From the NCBI GenBank assembly GCA_014376445.1, contig JACMRM010000027.1, forward strand, positions 1 to 58,755: a stretch of 58,755 nt of DNA, in the 5' to 3' direction. Shown here in pieces: positions 1 through 9,249 of the stretch. The DNA is from Bacteriovorax sp. Its GTDB lineage: Bacteria; Bdellovibrionota; Bacteriovoracia; Bacteriovoracales; Bacteriovoracaceae. How positions within the stretch are numbered: position 1 is the first letter of the stretch; each line of letters begins with the position of its first letter. A program made the position numbers and the translations under genes. The notes beneath the pieces are model-generated. The model was not told the DNA's origin. It did not search any database and saw nothing but the letters and a program-made list of their open reading frames with translations.

Positions 1-799
1 CTCCGTACCAGACGAGAAAAACAATAGCAAAAAAACCGACAATAGAAACAACACCAGTAAATTTAGCCACGACTGAAATTCTATCAAGGGAGAGATTAAA
101 AGATTTTTGAAGCTGGTCTCCATATCTGTTAATTTCCCATTTTTCCTGGGCAAAAGCTTTTACTGTGCGCACACCGGAAATACTTTCTTCAGCAACGCCG
201 GATGAAACAGCAAGAGCATCCTGGGTAAGTTTTGAAATGGTCTTAACTTTTTTCCCAAAGACTGCCACCAGCCATGCCAGCGGAGGAATCAGGATTAAAA
301 TAAAAATTGTTAATTTAGTCGAAGTAATAAACAGCAGGATTATTCCTCCCACTGTCTGAAAAAGATTTCTGACCAGCATCGAGATGTTCACACTTAAAGC
401 ATTCTGTAATACTGCCGTGTCGGCGGAAAGCCTTCCCAACAACTCTCCTGTTTTTTGAAAATCAAAGAAAGGCATTTCCTGTGAAATAATCTGTGAGAAT
501 AATTTTGAGCGCAGTCTTTTTACGGTTTTTTCACCGGCAAGTGTAAAATAATAAAAACGGTAGCTGGAAGAAATACCCTGAATGATAAAAACACCGAGCG
601 CAAAAAGCGCTGCATAGTTGAGTGCTTTTGCATCTTTTGTTTTAAGAGCATTGTCAATAATCACTTTTATATACTGCGGGTAAGCCATGAGTGCAGCACT
701 GCTGATTAAAAGAAAAATCATTCCTTTAATAAGCAGCGGCCATTCTTCTCTGGAAAGACTCAATAGTTTCATAAAAAAAGTTTTATTATTATTTCTCAT
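1..799 (-). CDS. ABC transporter, exporter type (MsbA-like), N-terminal transmembrane region; partial, runs off the left edge
   Basis: Minus-strand reading from 799: MRNNNKTFFMKLLSLSREEWPLLIKGMIFLLISSAALMAYPQYIKVIIDNAL...FFDFQKTGELLGRLSADTAVLQNALS...SGVAEESISGVRTVKAFAQE, typical of the exporter TMD. Start overlaps the 3' end of the Rrf2 gene. Not in the ORF track because it is open at the edge. Confidence 0.85.
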   Translation of the reverse strand, partial: MRNNNKTFFMKLLSLSREEWPLLIKGMIFLLISSAALMAYPQYIKVIIDNALKTKDAKALNYAALFALGVFIIQGISSSYRFYYFTLAGEKTVKRLRSKLFSQIISQEMPFFDFQKTGELLGRLSADTAVLQNALSVNISMLVRNLFQTVGGIILLFITSTKLTIFILILIPPLAWLVAVFGKKVKTISKLTQDALAVSSGVAEESISGVRTVKAFAQEKWEINRYGDQLQKSFNLSLDRISVVAKFTGVVSIVGFFAIVFLVWYG

Positions 800-1205
800 A
801 TTGAATGTCTTTCGTAAGATGAGATAGCTTGATCCTGCTTAAAATAAGTAAATGAGCGGATTCTAGTCTCGAAGACAATTTAAGAAGAATATTTTGAGCA
901 GAGCAACTTACGTTACAGTCAGATTTTGTTTTTTTAGTTTCGATGGTAGAGCCACGATCATTCGCCGCCAGATATATATCTCTCAGGCTGATATCTTTTG
1001 GATTTTTAAGTAAACTTACTCCACCGGCCTGCCCACGTTTGGTTTGAATTAATCCAGCACGGGACAACTTGGCCATGATTTTTCTGACGAAAGCAGGATT
1101 TGTCCCCAGGCTTTTTGCCAGAGACTCAGAGCTCTGTTCTTCCTGCTTTTTTACAGCAAGATTAATCATTATTTTTAAAGTTGTATCGAAATGGGAATCA
1201 AGCAT
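789..1205 (-). CDS. Rrf2 family transcriptional regulator
   Basis: 138 aa, Rrf2 winged helix (AVKKQEEQSSESLAKSLGTNPAFVRKIMAKLSRAGLIQTKRGQAGGVSLLKNPKDISLRDIY). Only a C-x3-C pair is seen, not the canonical three-Cys Fe-S pattern. Confidence 0.85.
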   Translation of the reverse strand: MLDSHFDTTLKIMINLAVKKQEEQSSESLAKSLGTNPAFVRKIMAKLSRAGLIQTKRGQAGGVSLLKNPKDISLRDIYLAANDRGSTIETKKTKSDCNVSCSAQNILLKLSSRLESAHLLILSRIKLSHLTKDIQYEK

Positions 1206-1206
1206 T

Positions 1207-1259
1207 ATTGTAACTTCCTTAATTACATTAGATTATATTGTAACTTAAGAAATTACAAT
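1207..1259. promoter_or_regulatory. Two tandem 23-bp inverted-repeat operator-like sites upstream of the Rrf2 gene
   Basis: ATTGTAA-CTTCCTTAA-TTACATT (1207-1229) and ATTGTAA-CTTAAGAAA-TTACAAT (1237-1259), start-to-start spacing 30 bp, 1 bp from the start codon at 1203-1205. Confidence 0.7.
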
Positions 1260-1402
1260 ACAATTTTGATCCCTTAACCATCGGACTTTATTTAGGTTTA
1301 ATAAAAAATTAATAAAAATTTCCTTCATCTTGTGTATGAGACTGGTGGCTTCTTTTAAATAATTCTTTTGACAAGAGAAGAAAGGTTATTGATCATTAGC
1401 CT

Positions 1403-2785
1403 ATGATAAACCTGAAAGAAATTAGCAAAAAACTTATGCACGGTGATTTTAGTGGGCTCCTGTCTTATGGCAGCAATAAAAACAATGTGCACCCTAACGA
1501 CATTGCAAAAGTGCTTGGTTCAATTCCATTTAAAAATGCGGCAACTGCATTTTGTTCAATACCTGAGCACACTCAGTCCAAAGTATTGCCTTATCTCGAT
1601 CTGGTTTTACAAAAAGAAATTTTACATACGCTTCAGAAATCAAAAGCGGCTGTCCTTTTAAACGAACTCACTTCAGATGACCGCATCGCTTTGATTTCTA
1701 CTTTAAAAGGTGTCGACCGTTCAACGTTTTTAGGAATGCTAAATCCTGAGAACAAAGATGAAGTTCACGATATACTAGGTTATCCGGACAATAGTGTTGC
1801 AAGATTAATTAACACAGATTTCGCGACTATTGATCCCGGTCTTACGATCGGTGAAGCCATTGAACACCTGAGAAAAAATCATAAAGACTCTGAGGCCGCC
1901 AATGTTATATATGTTGTCGATAGCAACGACAAACTTCTCGATGATATACCAGTGAGAAGATTCGTCCTGAATGAATCTTCGAAAAAAATTTCTGAAATTT
2001 TAGACGGACATTTTATTTCACTTAAGATGTCTGATACAAAAGAGCTGGCAATTGCAAAATTCAAAGAATATGACCGGACTGTATTGCCGGTGACAAATGA
2101 AGAAAGAATTCTTCTGGGCGTTTTGACCATCGATGACGTTATCGATATTGCCGAACAAAAAGATACAAAAGAAATTCAAAACTTCGGGGGGGTTGAAGGA
2201 CTGGACTTTCCTTATGTGAAAACCGGCTTCTTCTCACTAATTAAAAAAAGGGCCACATGGCTGATTGTTTTATTCGTCGGTGAAATGCTGACAGCAACAG
2301 CGATGGGATATTTTGATGCTGAAATTTCCAAAGCAGTTGTTCTCGCTCTCTTTGTACCACTGATTATTTCCAGCGGCGGTAACAGCGGTTCACAGGCGGC
2401 CACACTTATTATCAGAGCAATGGCACTGAATGAACTTACCATCAAAGACTGGTGGTTTGTAATGAGAAGAGAAATTTTATCCGGACTGACACTGGGATTA
2501 CTTTTGGGATCAATAGGGTTTATCAGAATTTCCATCTGGCAGTACTTCCACTGGTTTAATTACGGACCTCACTGGTTTTTAATTGCACTGACTATTTTCT
2601 TTTCATTGATTGGCATCGTAATGTGGGGAACGTTGAGCGGATCAATGATTCCAATTCTTCTGAAAAAATTAAAACTGGATCCAGCGACTTCTTCTGCGCC
2701 TTTGGTGGCAACGATCGTCGACGTAACAGGATTGATTATTTATTTTACGATTGCTGCAATTATTCTGAAAGGAACTGTTCTGTAA
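1403..2785 (+). CDS. mgtE: Magnesium transporter MgtE
   Basis: 460 aa; N-terminal MgtE domain, tandem CBS region, C-terminal membrane domain (PLIISSGGNSGSQAATLIIRAMALNE...VDVTGLIIYFTIA). Confidence 0.93.
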   Translation: MINLKEISKKLMHGDFSGLLSYGSNKNNVHPNDIAKVLGSIPFKNAATAFCSIPEHTQSKVLPYLDLVLQKEILHTLQKSKAAVLLNELTSDDRIALISTLKGVDRSTFLGMLNPENKDEVHDILGYPDNSVARLINTDFATIDPGLTIGEAIEHLRKNHKDSEAANVIYVVDSNDKLLDDIPVRRFVLNESSKKISEILDGHFISLKMSDTKELAIAKFKEYDRTVLPVTNEERILLGVLTIDDVIDIAEQKDTKEIQNFGGVEGLDFPYVKTGFFSLIKKRATWLIVLFVGEMLTATAMGYFDAEISKAVVLALFVPLIISSGGNSGSQAATLIIRAMALNELTIKDWWFVMRREILSGLTLGLLLGSIGFIRISIWQYFHWFNYGPHWFLIALTIFFSLIGIVMWGTLSGSMIPILLKKLKLDPATSSAPLVATIVDVTGLIIYFTIAAIILKGTVL

Positions 2786-2789
2786 AAAA

Positions 2790-2816
2790 TTAAAGGCGGC
2801 TCAAGCCCGCCTTTAA
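2790..2816 (+). terminator. Rho-independent terminator-like hairpin after mgtE
   Basis: TTAAAGGCGG-ctcaagc-CCGCCTTTAA, 10-bp perfect stem; weak U tract. Confidence 0.6.
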
Positions 2817-2821
2817 TCGTT

Positions 2822-3165
2822 ACATGTACTCATCACATCCATTGACATCATTATCAATAAAATTTTGAACACTTTGTAACATCTGGTTGCATGCAGGAAC
2901 AACTTCAGCTTCTTTCCTGATGATCAGGCCGTAGTGGCACCTTCGCCTGCTCCACAGGTGGTTGAAGAACTGCAAAAGACTCCAGCAGAAAAAACATCGA
3001 GTTCACATCTGGAAGTTTTTTATATTCGGTGAAAAAGATTACTTAATTCACTTGAAGCACTCATTGAATCGTAACTCATCTGAAACATTCCTGCTTCAGT
3101 AGTACTACCGGCAGCACTGCTTAATAATGTAGCAAGATTACCTTTGAAAAAGAGTCATTTTTATC
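2822..3165 (-). pseudogene. Possible decayed gene
   Basis: Minus-strand coding-like segments in different frames: GNLATLLSSAAGSTTEAGMFQMSYDSMSASSELSNLFHRI* and EVVPACNQMLQSVQNFIDNDVNGCDEYM*. Confidence 0.35.
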
Positions 3166-3176
3166 ATTTATTAATT

Positions 3177-4031
3177 TTAATTTGATTCAGTTTGAGAGGG
3201 CTCAACAGAAGACTGAACAATAACCAGTCCATCACTTTGCTTTGTTCTCTCGCACTTCGCAATCAATTCAGCAGTGCAGGTTTTCGTTGAAGCCCCGAAC
3301 ATGGAATACTCTTTACTGCATTCCGTTTTGATATTTTTTGATTCGATATCTGCCACAACTCTTCCATTGCCGTGACGAAACACATCGCAGACTTTATCTA
3401 TTTTTTTAATCAATTCTTTTTTAGCGCATTTAATAAGACCGCTGTCTGTTTTTAAGAGCACTGCTTCACGGCAGGAAGCTACATCTTCAATCATTCCTGT
3501 TTTGGTCGCTATGATAGATGAAAAAATATTCCATGGAGACTCTTTGCGGGTAAGATTATCAATGCTACCGATAGTATAGACATTCACATATTGTTCAGAA
3601 AGTGTAGACATTGAAAAACCGAGAACTGTTCTGTCGTTGCCATCACTAAGAGCATTGAACCTATCACCGACACATAATAATTCATCATCCGGTGATTCGA
3701 TACACAATTCTTTTTTATTAAGAATAATATCCTTTCCAGTCATCCTGATTTTATGGCCTTCTTTATCTTCAACCAGGAAAAAAATAGTTTCTGCTTTATC
3801 GTTGTCCATTCCAGAAATATCGATCTCGATAATTTTTCCACTCGTCTTTGTTTTAGCAATATATGAACGCTCGCCTACACAGACATTTTGAATATTAAAT
3901 CCACTATCAGGAGAAAGTGCTACGCATTGGCTTTCAGCAGAAGCCGTTGATCTTGATCCGGAGAAAAATGAGCAGCTGCTCACGAACGCAAATGAGGCCA
4001 GAATGAAGGCCATAACGATAAGTTTTTTCAT
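3177..4031 (-). CDS. Hypothetical lipoprotein
   Basis: 284 aa; lipoprotein signal peptide MKKLIVMAFILASFAFVSSCSFF. Confidence 0.75.
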   Translation of the reverse strand: MKKLIVMAFILASFAFVSSCSFFSGSRSTASAESQCVALSPDSGFNIQNVCVGERSYIAKTKTSGKIIEIDISGMDNDKAETIFFLVEDKEGHKIRMTGKDIILNKKELCIESPDDELLCVGDRFNALSDGNDRTVLGFSMSTLSEQYVNVYTIGSIDNLTRKESPWNIFSSIIATKTGMIEDVASCREAVLLKTDSGLIKCAKKELIKKIDKVCDVFRHGNGRVVADIESKNIKTECSKEYSMFGASTKTCTAELIAKCERTKQSDGLVIVQSSVEPSQTESN

Positions 4032-4199
4032 ACTTGCTTATCGCCATTTTTCACTTTCACATTACACTTTTGAAAACCGATTGACCGACAAGCACGCTCG
4101 CCTATTTTTATATTTTAAATTACTTGCGAACCCGTACAGATTTTATTTAACATTAAAAAAGTAAAAGTTTACCTGTCTGTTCAGAACAAGGATTGTTTT

Positions 4200-4475
4200 A
4201 TGAATGAAAATAGAAATTTAAAAATCTTAGTTGCGGATGATGATCTGACATTTTTAGAAATTGCCGGTGAAAAACTTTCTCAGCGTGGCCTGAATGTGCT
4301 GGTTTCTACTCTTGGCGAAGCAGTCAGCATTTTAAAAAGAGAAGTTATCAGCACAGTCTTTATTGATTGCAATAAATCTAAAACAGACGGTGCAAAAGTC
4401 ATGAACGCTATTAATTCCCTTGAAGACAGACCGCTCGTGCAGTATTTCGGGCAGCTTTCAGAAATGGATACCTAA
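4200..4475 (+). CDS. Short, truncated response-regulator receiver domain
   Basis: 91 aa; acidic pocket (VADDD) and phospho-Asp (FIDCN) present, but it ends before the conserved Lys and last helix. Confidence 0.6.
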   Translation: MNENRNLKILVADDDLTFLEIAGEKLSQRGLNVLVSTLGEAVSILKREVISTVFIDCNKSKTDGAKVMNAINSLEDRPLVQYFGQLSEMDT

Positions 4476-4514
4476 GCAGCTTTTAACGAGAAAAATGGAA
4501 TTTATTAGGCAGAA

Positions 4515-5525
4515 TTACTCAGCTTTTTTCGCCCGGTCTCTGTGATAATTTCCATAGCCAAGTTTGATGGCATCAAGAATTCTCGGCAACAGTTCAGGAT
4601 CGAACTGCTTTCCTTTATCGTACTCTAAAACTTTAATTGCTGTTTTATACATGGTCGCTTTGTTGCGGCGGTTTTCCATGCATACATTATCAAAAATATT
4701 TGCAATCGATACAATTTTAGAAAGTCCGTAAATCGCATCTCCTGTCATCCCTTTCGGAAAACCTACTCCGGCAAACTGTTCATGGTGTTCGGCGACGATT
4801 GAAAGAACCTGCTTGTTGATCTGCGGATTTTTTTTCAGCATATCTACGCCCAAAAGCGGATGCTCGGTGATCGCTTTTGCATAAGCAACTGATTTAGGTT
4901 TTTCCATTACGGCCGTTGGAATTTTTGCTTTTCCATAATCATGAAAAAGTGCACCCATATAAAGATTTTCGAGAACGAGTGTATGAGTCTGCCCTGTCGA
5001 CATTCCAAAAAGCAGCGAAAGATTGGCGACGTTCATAGAGTGTTCGGCAATTGTATTATTCATACTTGAAATTTTTGCAAATATATCTGCTGAAGGATTT
5101 TTATCTTTAATAATGTTTATGAATTCTGTGACCTGATTTTTTAGAATATCAACAGTCTCACTCGAGAGTTCTTCATCCATAAAAGCTTCATATACACTTT
5201 CTTTTATATCTGCCTGAAGTTCGACAATCGGACGATTCTCTTCGCCGACTTCCTCAACTATGGCCTCAATTTCTTCCTTCTTCTGCTCTTCTACAGCTTC
5301 CTGAAATGCTTCAATTTCATTTTTTGCGACAAAAAGCTCTTTCACATTCATAGAGATAAAATAGTTATATTTTTCTTCAGGAATGAGATCCCCTTTTTCC
5401 TTAAACTTGATAAATTTGTCTCCAATTTTTACATAAACGTCTGCGCTTAGTTCACTGTTGCAGGGAACTTTCGATAAAGGCGTACTTAAAAACTCTTCGG
5501 GATTTTGACTAACATTATCAACCAT
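4515..5525 (-). CDS. HD-GYP domain protein (putative cyclic-di-GMP phosphodiesterase)
   Basis: 336 aa; HSMNVANLS...GALFHDYGKAKIP...EHPLLGVDML...IVAEHHEQFAGVGFPKG; GYP motif present as GFP. Confidence 0.85.
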   Translation of the reverse strand: MVDNVSQNPEEFLSTPLSKVPCNSELSADVYVKIGDKFIKFKEKGDLIPEEKYNYFISMNVKELFVAKNEIEAFQEAVEEQKKEEIEAIVEEVGEENRPIVELQADIKESVYEAFMDEELSSETVDILKNQVTEFINIIKDKNPSADIFAKISSMNNTIAEHSMNVANLSLLFGMSTGQTHTLVLENLYMGALFHDYGKAKIPTAVMEKPKSVAYAKAITEHPLLGVDMLKKNPQINKQVLSIVAEHHEQFAGVGFPKGMTGDAIYGLSKIVSIANIFDNVCMENRRNKATMYKTAIKVLEYDKGKQFDPELLPRILDAIKLGYGNYHRDRAKKAE

Positions 5526-5700
5526 GAAGATAATCTTAATAAGGTTTTTTAGAAATTGGTAGTGAATTTATTGGAAAAACCGGTGATTTCGCTTTTGTTT
5601 AGGTGTTGAGAATTTGAACACTTCCTGTAAAAAGGTAAGGGCTTCACTAATTCACACAGATTCTGGGTATTATTATGAAAAATTATTCAGGAGATCTTTA

Positions 5701-6108
5701 ATGAAAACTCTAACCGCAATTTCACTTTTAGCTTTATCCCTAAACGCATTCAGTGCGGTTGTTCAGGATTGTAAAGTTGAAAATAACGTTGTTCAGAATG
5801 TAGTTGTTTTAAAACCTGAAGGCACAGCGGCCATCCAAAAAATTCTTGATACAAAAGACTCGGCCGAGATGAAACAAAATTTAATTAAAAGAATTCTATA
5901 CATTGAAACACTTTCAATCGGGGATGGTATTAGTGTTTGCGAACTGGCCGTATCAAAATATAAAGTGAGTGAAGAAAAATGTTTAAAGGTTATGAAGTCG
6001 AGCGACTTAATGTCGGCAATAATGGAGGAGTCAGATCCATCTGAAACAACTTCACTAGAATGTATTATTGGTGTCACTGCTAAATTATCTATGCTTTTTT
6101 CTATGTAA
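5701..6108 (+). CDS. Hypothetical exported protein
   Basis: Internal start preceded by AGGAG; signal peptide MKTLTAISLLALSLNAFSA. The ORF-track start at 5614 is likely too far upstream. Confidence 0.65.
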   Translation: MKTLTAISLLALSLNAFSAVVQDCKVENNVVQNVVVLKPEGTAAIQKILDTKDSAEMKQNLIKRILYIETLSIGDGISVCELAVSKYKVSEEKCLKVMKSSDLMSAIMEESDPSETTSLECIIGVTAKLSMLFSM

Positions 6109-6223
6109 CACACTCGCATTAACGCAACGTGGCATCAACTACTTCTAGGCTTATTTGCGGGTAAAAAATTATTTTTCCTAACATCTATTGACGCAACACT
6201 GTTTGCGCTTTAGGTTACACTCC

Positions 6224-7300
6224 ATGCTAAAAACCCATGAAGAAAACCATTCACTTATGATCCCAGCAGCTATGCCTTGGCTTAGGTTGATAGCTATTTT
6301 TTTGGTCTTCACAGGACACAGTGAACTGGGTTTTGGACGAGGACAAGGTTCAGTTTTTTTTCTTGTTTTATCAGGCTACACCTTCACTCGATTTTTCATA
6401 AAGGAATGGGGCCAGACTGGAACATTGCAGATCAAGATCTTCATTAAAAAACGATTTACTAAAATTATTCCCGCTCTCTACGCCGTAGTTTTGATCAATG
6501 TTCTTATAAAATTATTTTTTCACCGTGTGATTGATTATTCACAAGTCGCTTCTGTTCTTACATTTACATGCAACTACTATAATGCTTTTCATGATCACAC
6601 GAATACCGGCTTCTCGCATTTCTGGACAGTCTCTATGATGATTCAGTTTTATATTGTATGGCCGCTTCTCTTTATTTATCTTGCCGGAAAAACTAAATCG
6701 CGCTTTCAAATGACATCGATTCTATCTCTAATTGTTCTAACTGTGATTTTTTATAGAACTTTTCTGGTCTGCACACATTTAGGTTCCGATGCCTACATTT
6801 ATAATGCTTTTGAAACACGCATAGATTCTTTTTTAATCGGTGCTATCTTTGCAATCAACATCAACCATCGCTATTTTCAGAAAGTAAGAGAATATGCCGT
6901 TATGTTTAAATGGACTTTTATACCAGTTATTGTATCTATCGCATTGATGAGTGAACTCCCTCTTCCTCTCAGAAATTCTTTCGGTTTTGATCTGCATTCA
7001 ATCCTTATCGGCTTACTGATTGTGCAGCTTTCAGCTTTTGGACAAAAACTTACAAAAACTCCTGAGTTTATTTTTCAAACAGAATTACTTGGCGAAATTA
7101 CCTATTGGTTTTATCTTCTTCATCCATGGGGAATTTATGCCGGCAAAGCTCTTCATACGAACGCCTATATTCAGGTTATCTCAGGTGGATTTTTCATTCT
7201 AGGTTCACTCACTATTTTATGCCTGGTAAAAAAACGCGGATTCAAGTCACTTTTTCAACTCCCAAACCTCATCAGAAAACCATCTTTATTTCTTAGGTAA
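6224..7300 (+). CDS. Acyltransferase 3 family membrane protein
   Basis: Multi-TM; MPWLRLIAIFLVFTGHSELGFGRGQGSVFFLVLSGYTFTRFF. Exact start uncertain (6188, 6224 or 6257). Confidence 0.8.
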   Translation: MLKTHEENHSLMIPAAMPWLRLIAIFLVFTGHSELGFGRGQGSVFFLVLSGYTFTRFFIKEWGQTGTLQIKIFIKKRFTKIIPALYAVVLINVLIKLFFHRVIDYSQVASVLTFTCNYYNAFHDHTNTGFSHFWTVSMMIQFYIVWPLLFIYLAGKTKSRFQMTSILSLIVLTVIFYRTFLVCTHLGSDAYIYNAFETRIDSFLIGAIFAININHRYFQKVREYAVMFKWTFIPVIVSIALMSELPLPLRNSFGFDLHSILIGLLIVQLSAFGQKLTKTPEFIFQTELLGEITYWFYLLHPWGIYAGKALHTNAYIQVISGGFFILGSLTILCLVKKRGFKSLFQLPNLIRKPSLFLR

Positions 7301-7321
7301 TTTATAATATATTTACCAACA

Positions 7322-8152
7322 ATGAATTCCACTTCAGCTGAAATTAACGATGTCACTGACACGGCCCTTTGGGTAGCGGCCTACCGTGCAGAAGAGGCAC
7401 TAAGAAAAGATGCTTTATTTAAAGATACTTTTGCTTCTTTATTAATAGGCGATATCGGGCATCTTATTGCGGCAAGGACTCAAGGCTCGCGATATACGGC
7501 ATGGTCTGTTGTGATCCGCACATATATCATCGATAAATTCATTATGGACATTCTGGAAAAAAATATCGATACCGTTATAAATTTAGGTGCGGGCCTTGAT
7601 ACCCGTCCTTACCGTCTCGATCTTCATAAAGACCTTCGCTGGATTGAAGTCGACTTTCCTAAAATCATTGATCACAAAAACGAAAAATTGAAAAATGAAA
7701 ATCCTAAATGCTCTCTTGAAAGAATTGCGATGAATCTTTCAATCGCAACAGAGCGAGATCATTTTTTTAATAAAATTTCCTCTGAATCAAAAAATGTTTT
7801 GGTTCTCACTGAAGGTGTAGTTCCTTATCTTTCCAATGACGATGCTAGATCGCTTACGGATTCTCTTTTTCAACGAGAGAACTTTCAATACTGGATTACT
7901 GAATATTACTCTCCTGAAATTCTGAAATTTTTAAGAACACCAAAAAGATTAAAGCAAATGGAGAATGCTCCATTTCTTTTTTATCCAAAAGACTGGTTTG
8001 GTTTTTTCAGGGAATCGGGCTGGGATACTGTTGAAACAAAATATTTCGGTGAAGAATCAGAAAAGCTTGGCAGAACACAGCCTTCTCAGGGAAATCTAAG
8101 CAATGCCGAAGTGAGACGTTACCTCGGTTATTCAATCATGAAAAAAAATTAG
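7322..8152 (+). CDS. Class I SAM-dependent methyltransferase, LCMT/PPM-like family
   Basis: 276 aa; TVINLGAGLDTRPYRLDL...WIEVDFPKIIDHK...VLTEGVVPYLS. Confidence 0.85.
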   Translation: MNSTSAEINDVTDTALWVAAYRAEEALRKDALFKDTFASLLIGDIGHLIAARTQGSRYTAWSVVIRTYIIDKFIMDILEKNIDTVINLGAGLDTRPYRLDLHKDLRWIEVDFPKIIDHKNEKLKNENPKCSLERIAMNLSIATERDHFFNKISSESKNVLVLTEGVVPYLSNDDARSLTDSLFQRENFQYWITEYYSPEILKFLRTPKRLKQMENAPFLFYPKDWFGFFRESGWDTVETKYFGEESEKLGRTQPSQGNLSNAEVRRYLGYSIMKKN

Positions 8153-8664
8153 AAAAACTTTACGGCATCAATCAGAAAATCTGCTTTAAAATCCGGTGGT
8201 GGATGATCACCTTGCTTATCGCCTACTCCGACAAGAACAGTTTTGCATCCTGCTTTTATGCCAGCGGAAACATCTCCATAACGATCTCCAACCATAAAAG
8301 ATTGAGTAAGATCAATATCCCATTCTTTTGCTGAAGCTGTCAGCATTCCCGGCATTGGTTTTCTGCACTCACATTTATCTTCATTAGTATGAAAGCAAAC
8401 TCTGATGTCATCAACCGGCAGAAGCTCTTTTATTTTATCATTAATAAGTTCAACACTTTCTTTTTTCACCCAGCCTCGTGCAACATCAGGCTGATTTGTA
8501 ACTACGATAGTGAGGTAACCCTTCTCTTTGATTATTTTGAAGGCCTCCACAACTCCAGGATATAGAGCAAGCTCTTCCATAGTGTAAGGGGCCTGGGCCT
8601 TTCCGTCTCTCATAATCAATTTATTAAGAACACCATCGCGGTCGAGAAAGATTGCTTTTTTCAT
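8149..8664 (-). CDS. gmhB: HAD-IIIA phosphatase, D-glycero-D-manno-heptose 1,7-bisphosphate phosphatase-like
   Basis: MKKAIFLDRDGVLNK...VVTNQPDVARGW...FHTNEDKCECRKPMPGML...MVGDRYGDVSAGIKAGCKTVLV. Start set to 8664; ORF track begins at 8694. Confidence 0.8.
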   Translation of the reverse strand: MKKAIFLDRDGVLNKLIMRDGKAQAPYTMEELALYPGVVEAFKIIKEKGYLTIVVTNQPDVARGWVKKESVELINDKIKELLPVDDIRVCFHTNEDKCECRKPMPGMLTASAKEWDIDLTQSFMVGDRYGDVSAGIKAGCKTVLVGVGDKQGDHPPPDFKADFLIDAVKFF

Positions 8665-8671
8665 CTGCTTA

Positions 8672-9015
8672 TTATGTGACAACTTGACCGCCATGAATAG
8701 TTGCTTTTAATAATTCAACTGCTTTTCTTAAAACTTCTGCCTGTGCTGAAAGCTCTTCCGCAGCGGCAGCCAAAGATAATGTTAACAAAAAAGCTTTGGC
8801 TCTCGTAGCTTTCGATTCTTCGCTTTTCTCAGCCTCTGTTTATACTGAATATCTGACGAAAGCTGGTCTCTCTTTACATAGATATTAGTGATTTCATCCA
8901 GATCGCGACCGATGTCTTTCATTCCCGAGAGGGCAATATACATGCATCCAATAAAAGAAATTATAAGCAGACTAAAAATTCCCCAGATCTTTTTACTTAA
9001 ACTCCAATTCTTCAT
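8672..9015 (-). pseudogene. Remnant of a methyl-accepting chemotaxis protein with a large internal deletion
   Basis: N-terminus MKNWSLSKKIWGIFSLLIISFIGCMYIALSGMKDIGRDLDEITNIYVKRDQLSSDIQYKQ, then in another frame the MCP C-terminal tip LAAAAEELSAQAEVLRKAVELLKATIHGGQVVT* (stop at 8672-8674). Confidence 0.75.
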
Positions 9016-9249
9016 ACAATATTCTTGTTTAGTAAGTGCTTTCTCTTATCGAATGTTACTCCTTAAAAGATTATAGCGACGAATTCATATTCGCTTTTAC
9101 ATAAACCTGAATGGAATAAGCTATACAGAATAAGTACTTTGTTAAAAATGACTAGGTCGAGGTATAAACAATTAATGATTTTCTTAGGCCTGCCTTGAGA
9201 AAAATTTGAATAATTAATGATCAAGGTATAGAGCTAACCTTATCGAAAA

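Noticed and set aside
2212-2535. 107-aa ORF antisense to mgtE
   Set aside because: Fully inside a well-supported gene with no start signals or recognisable domain.
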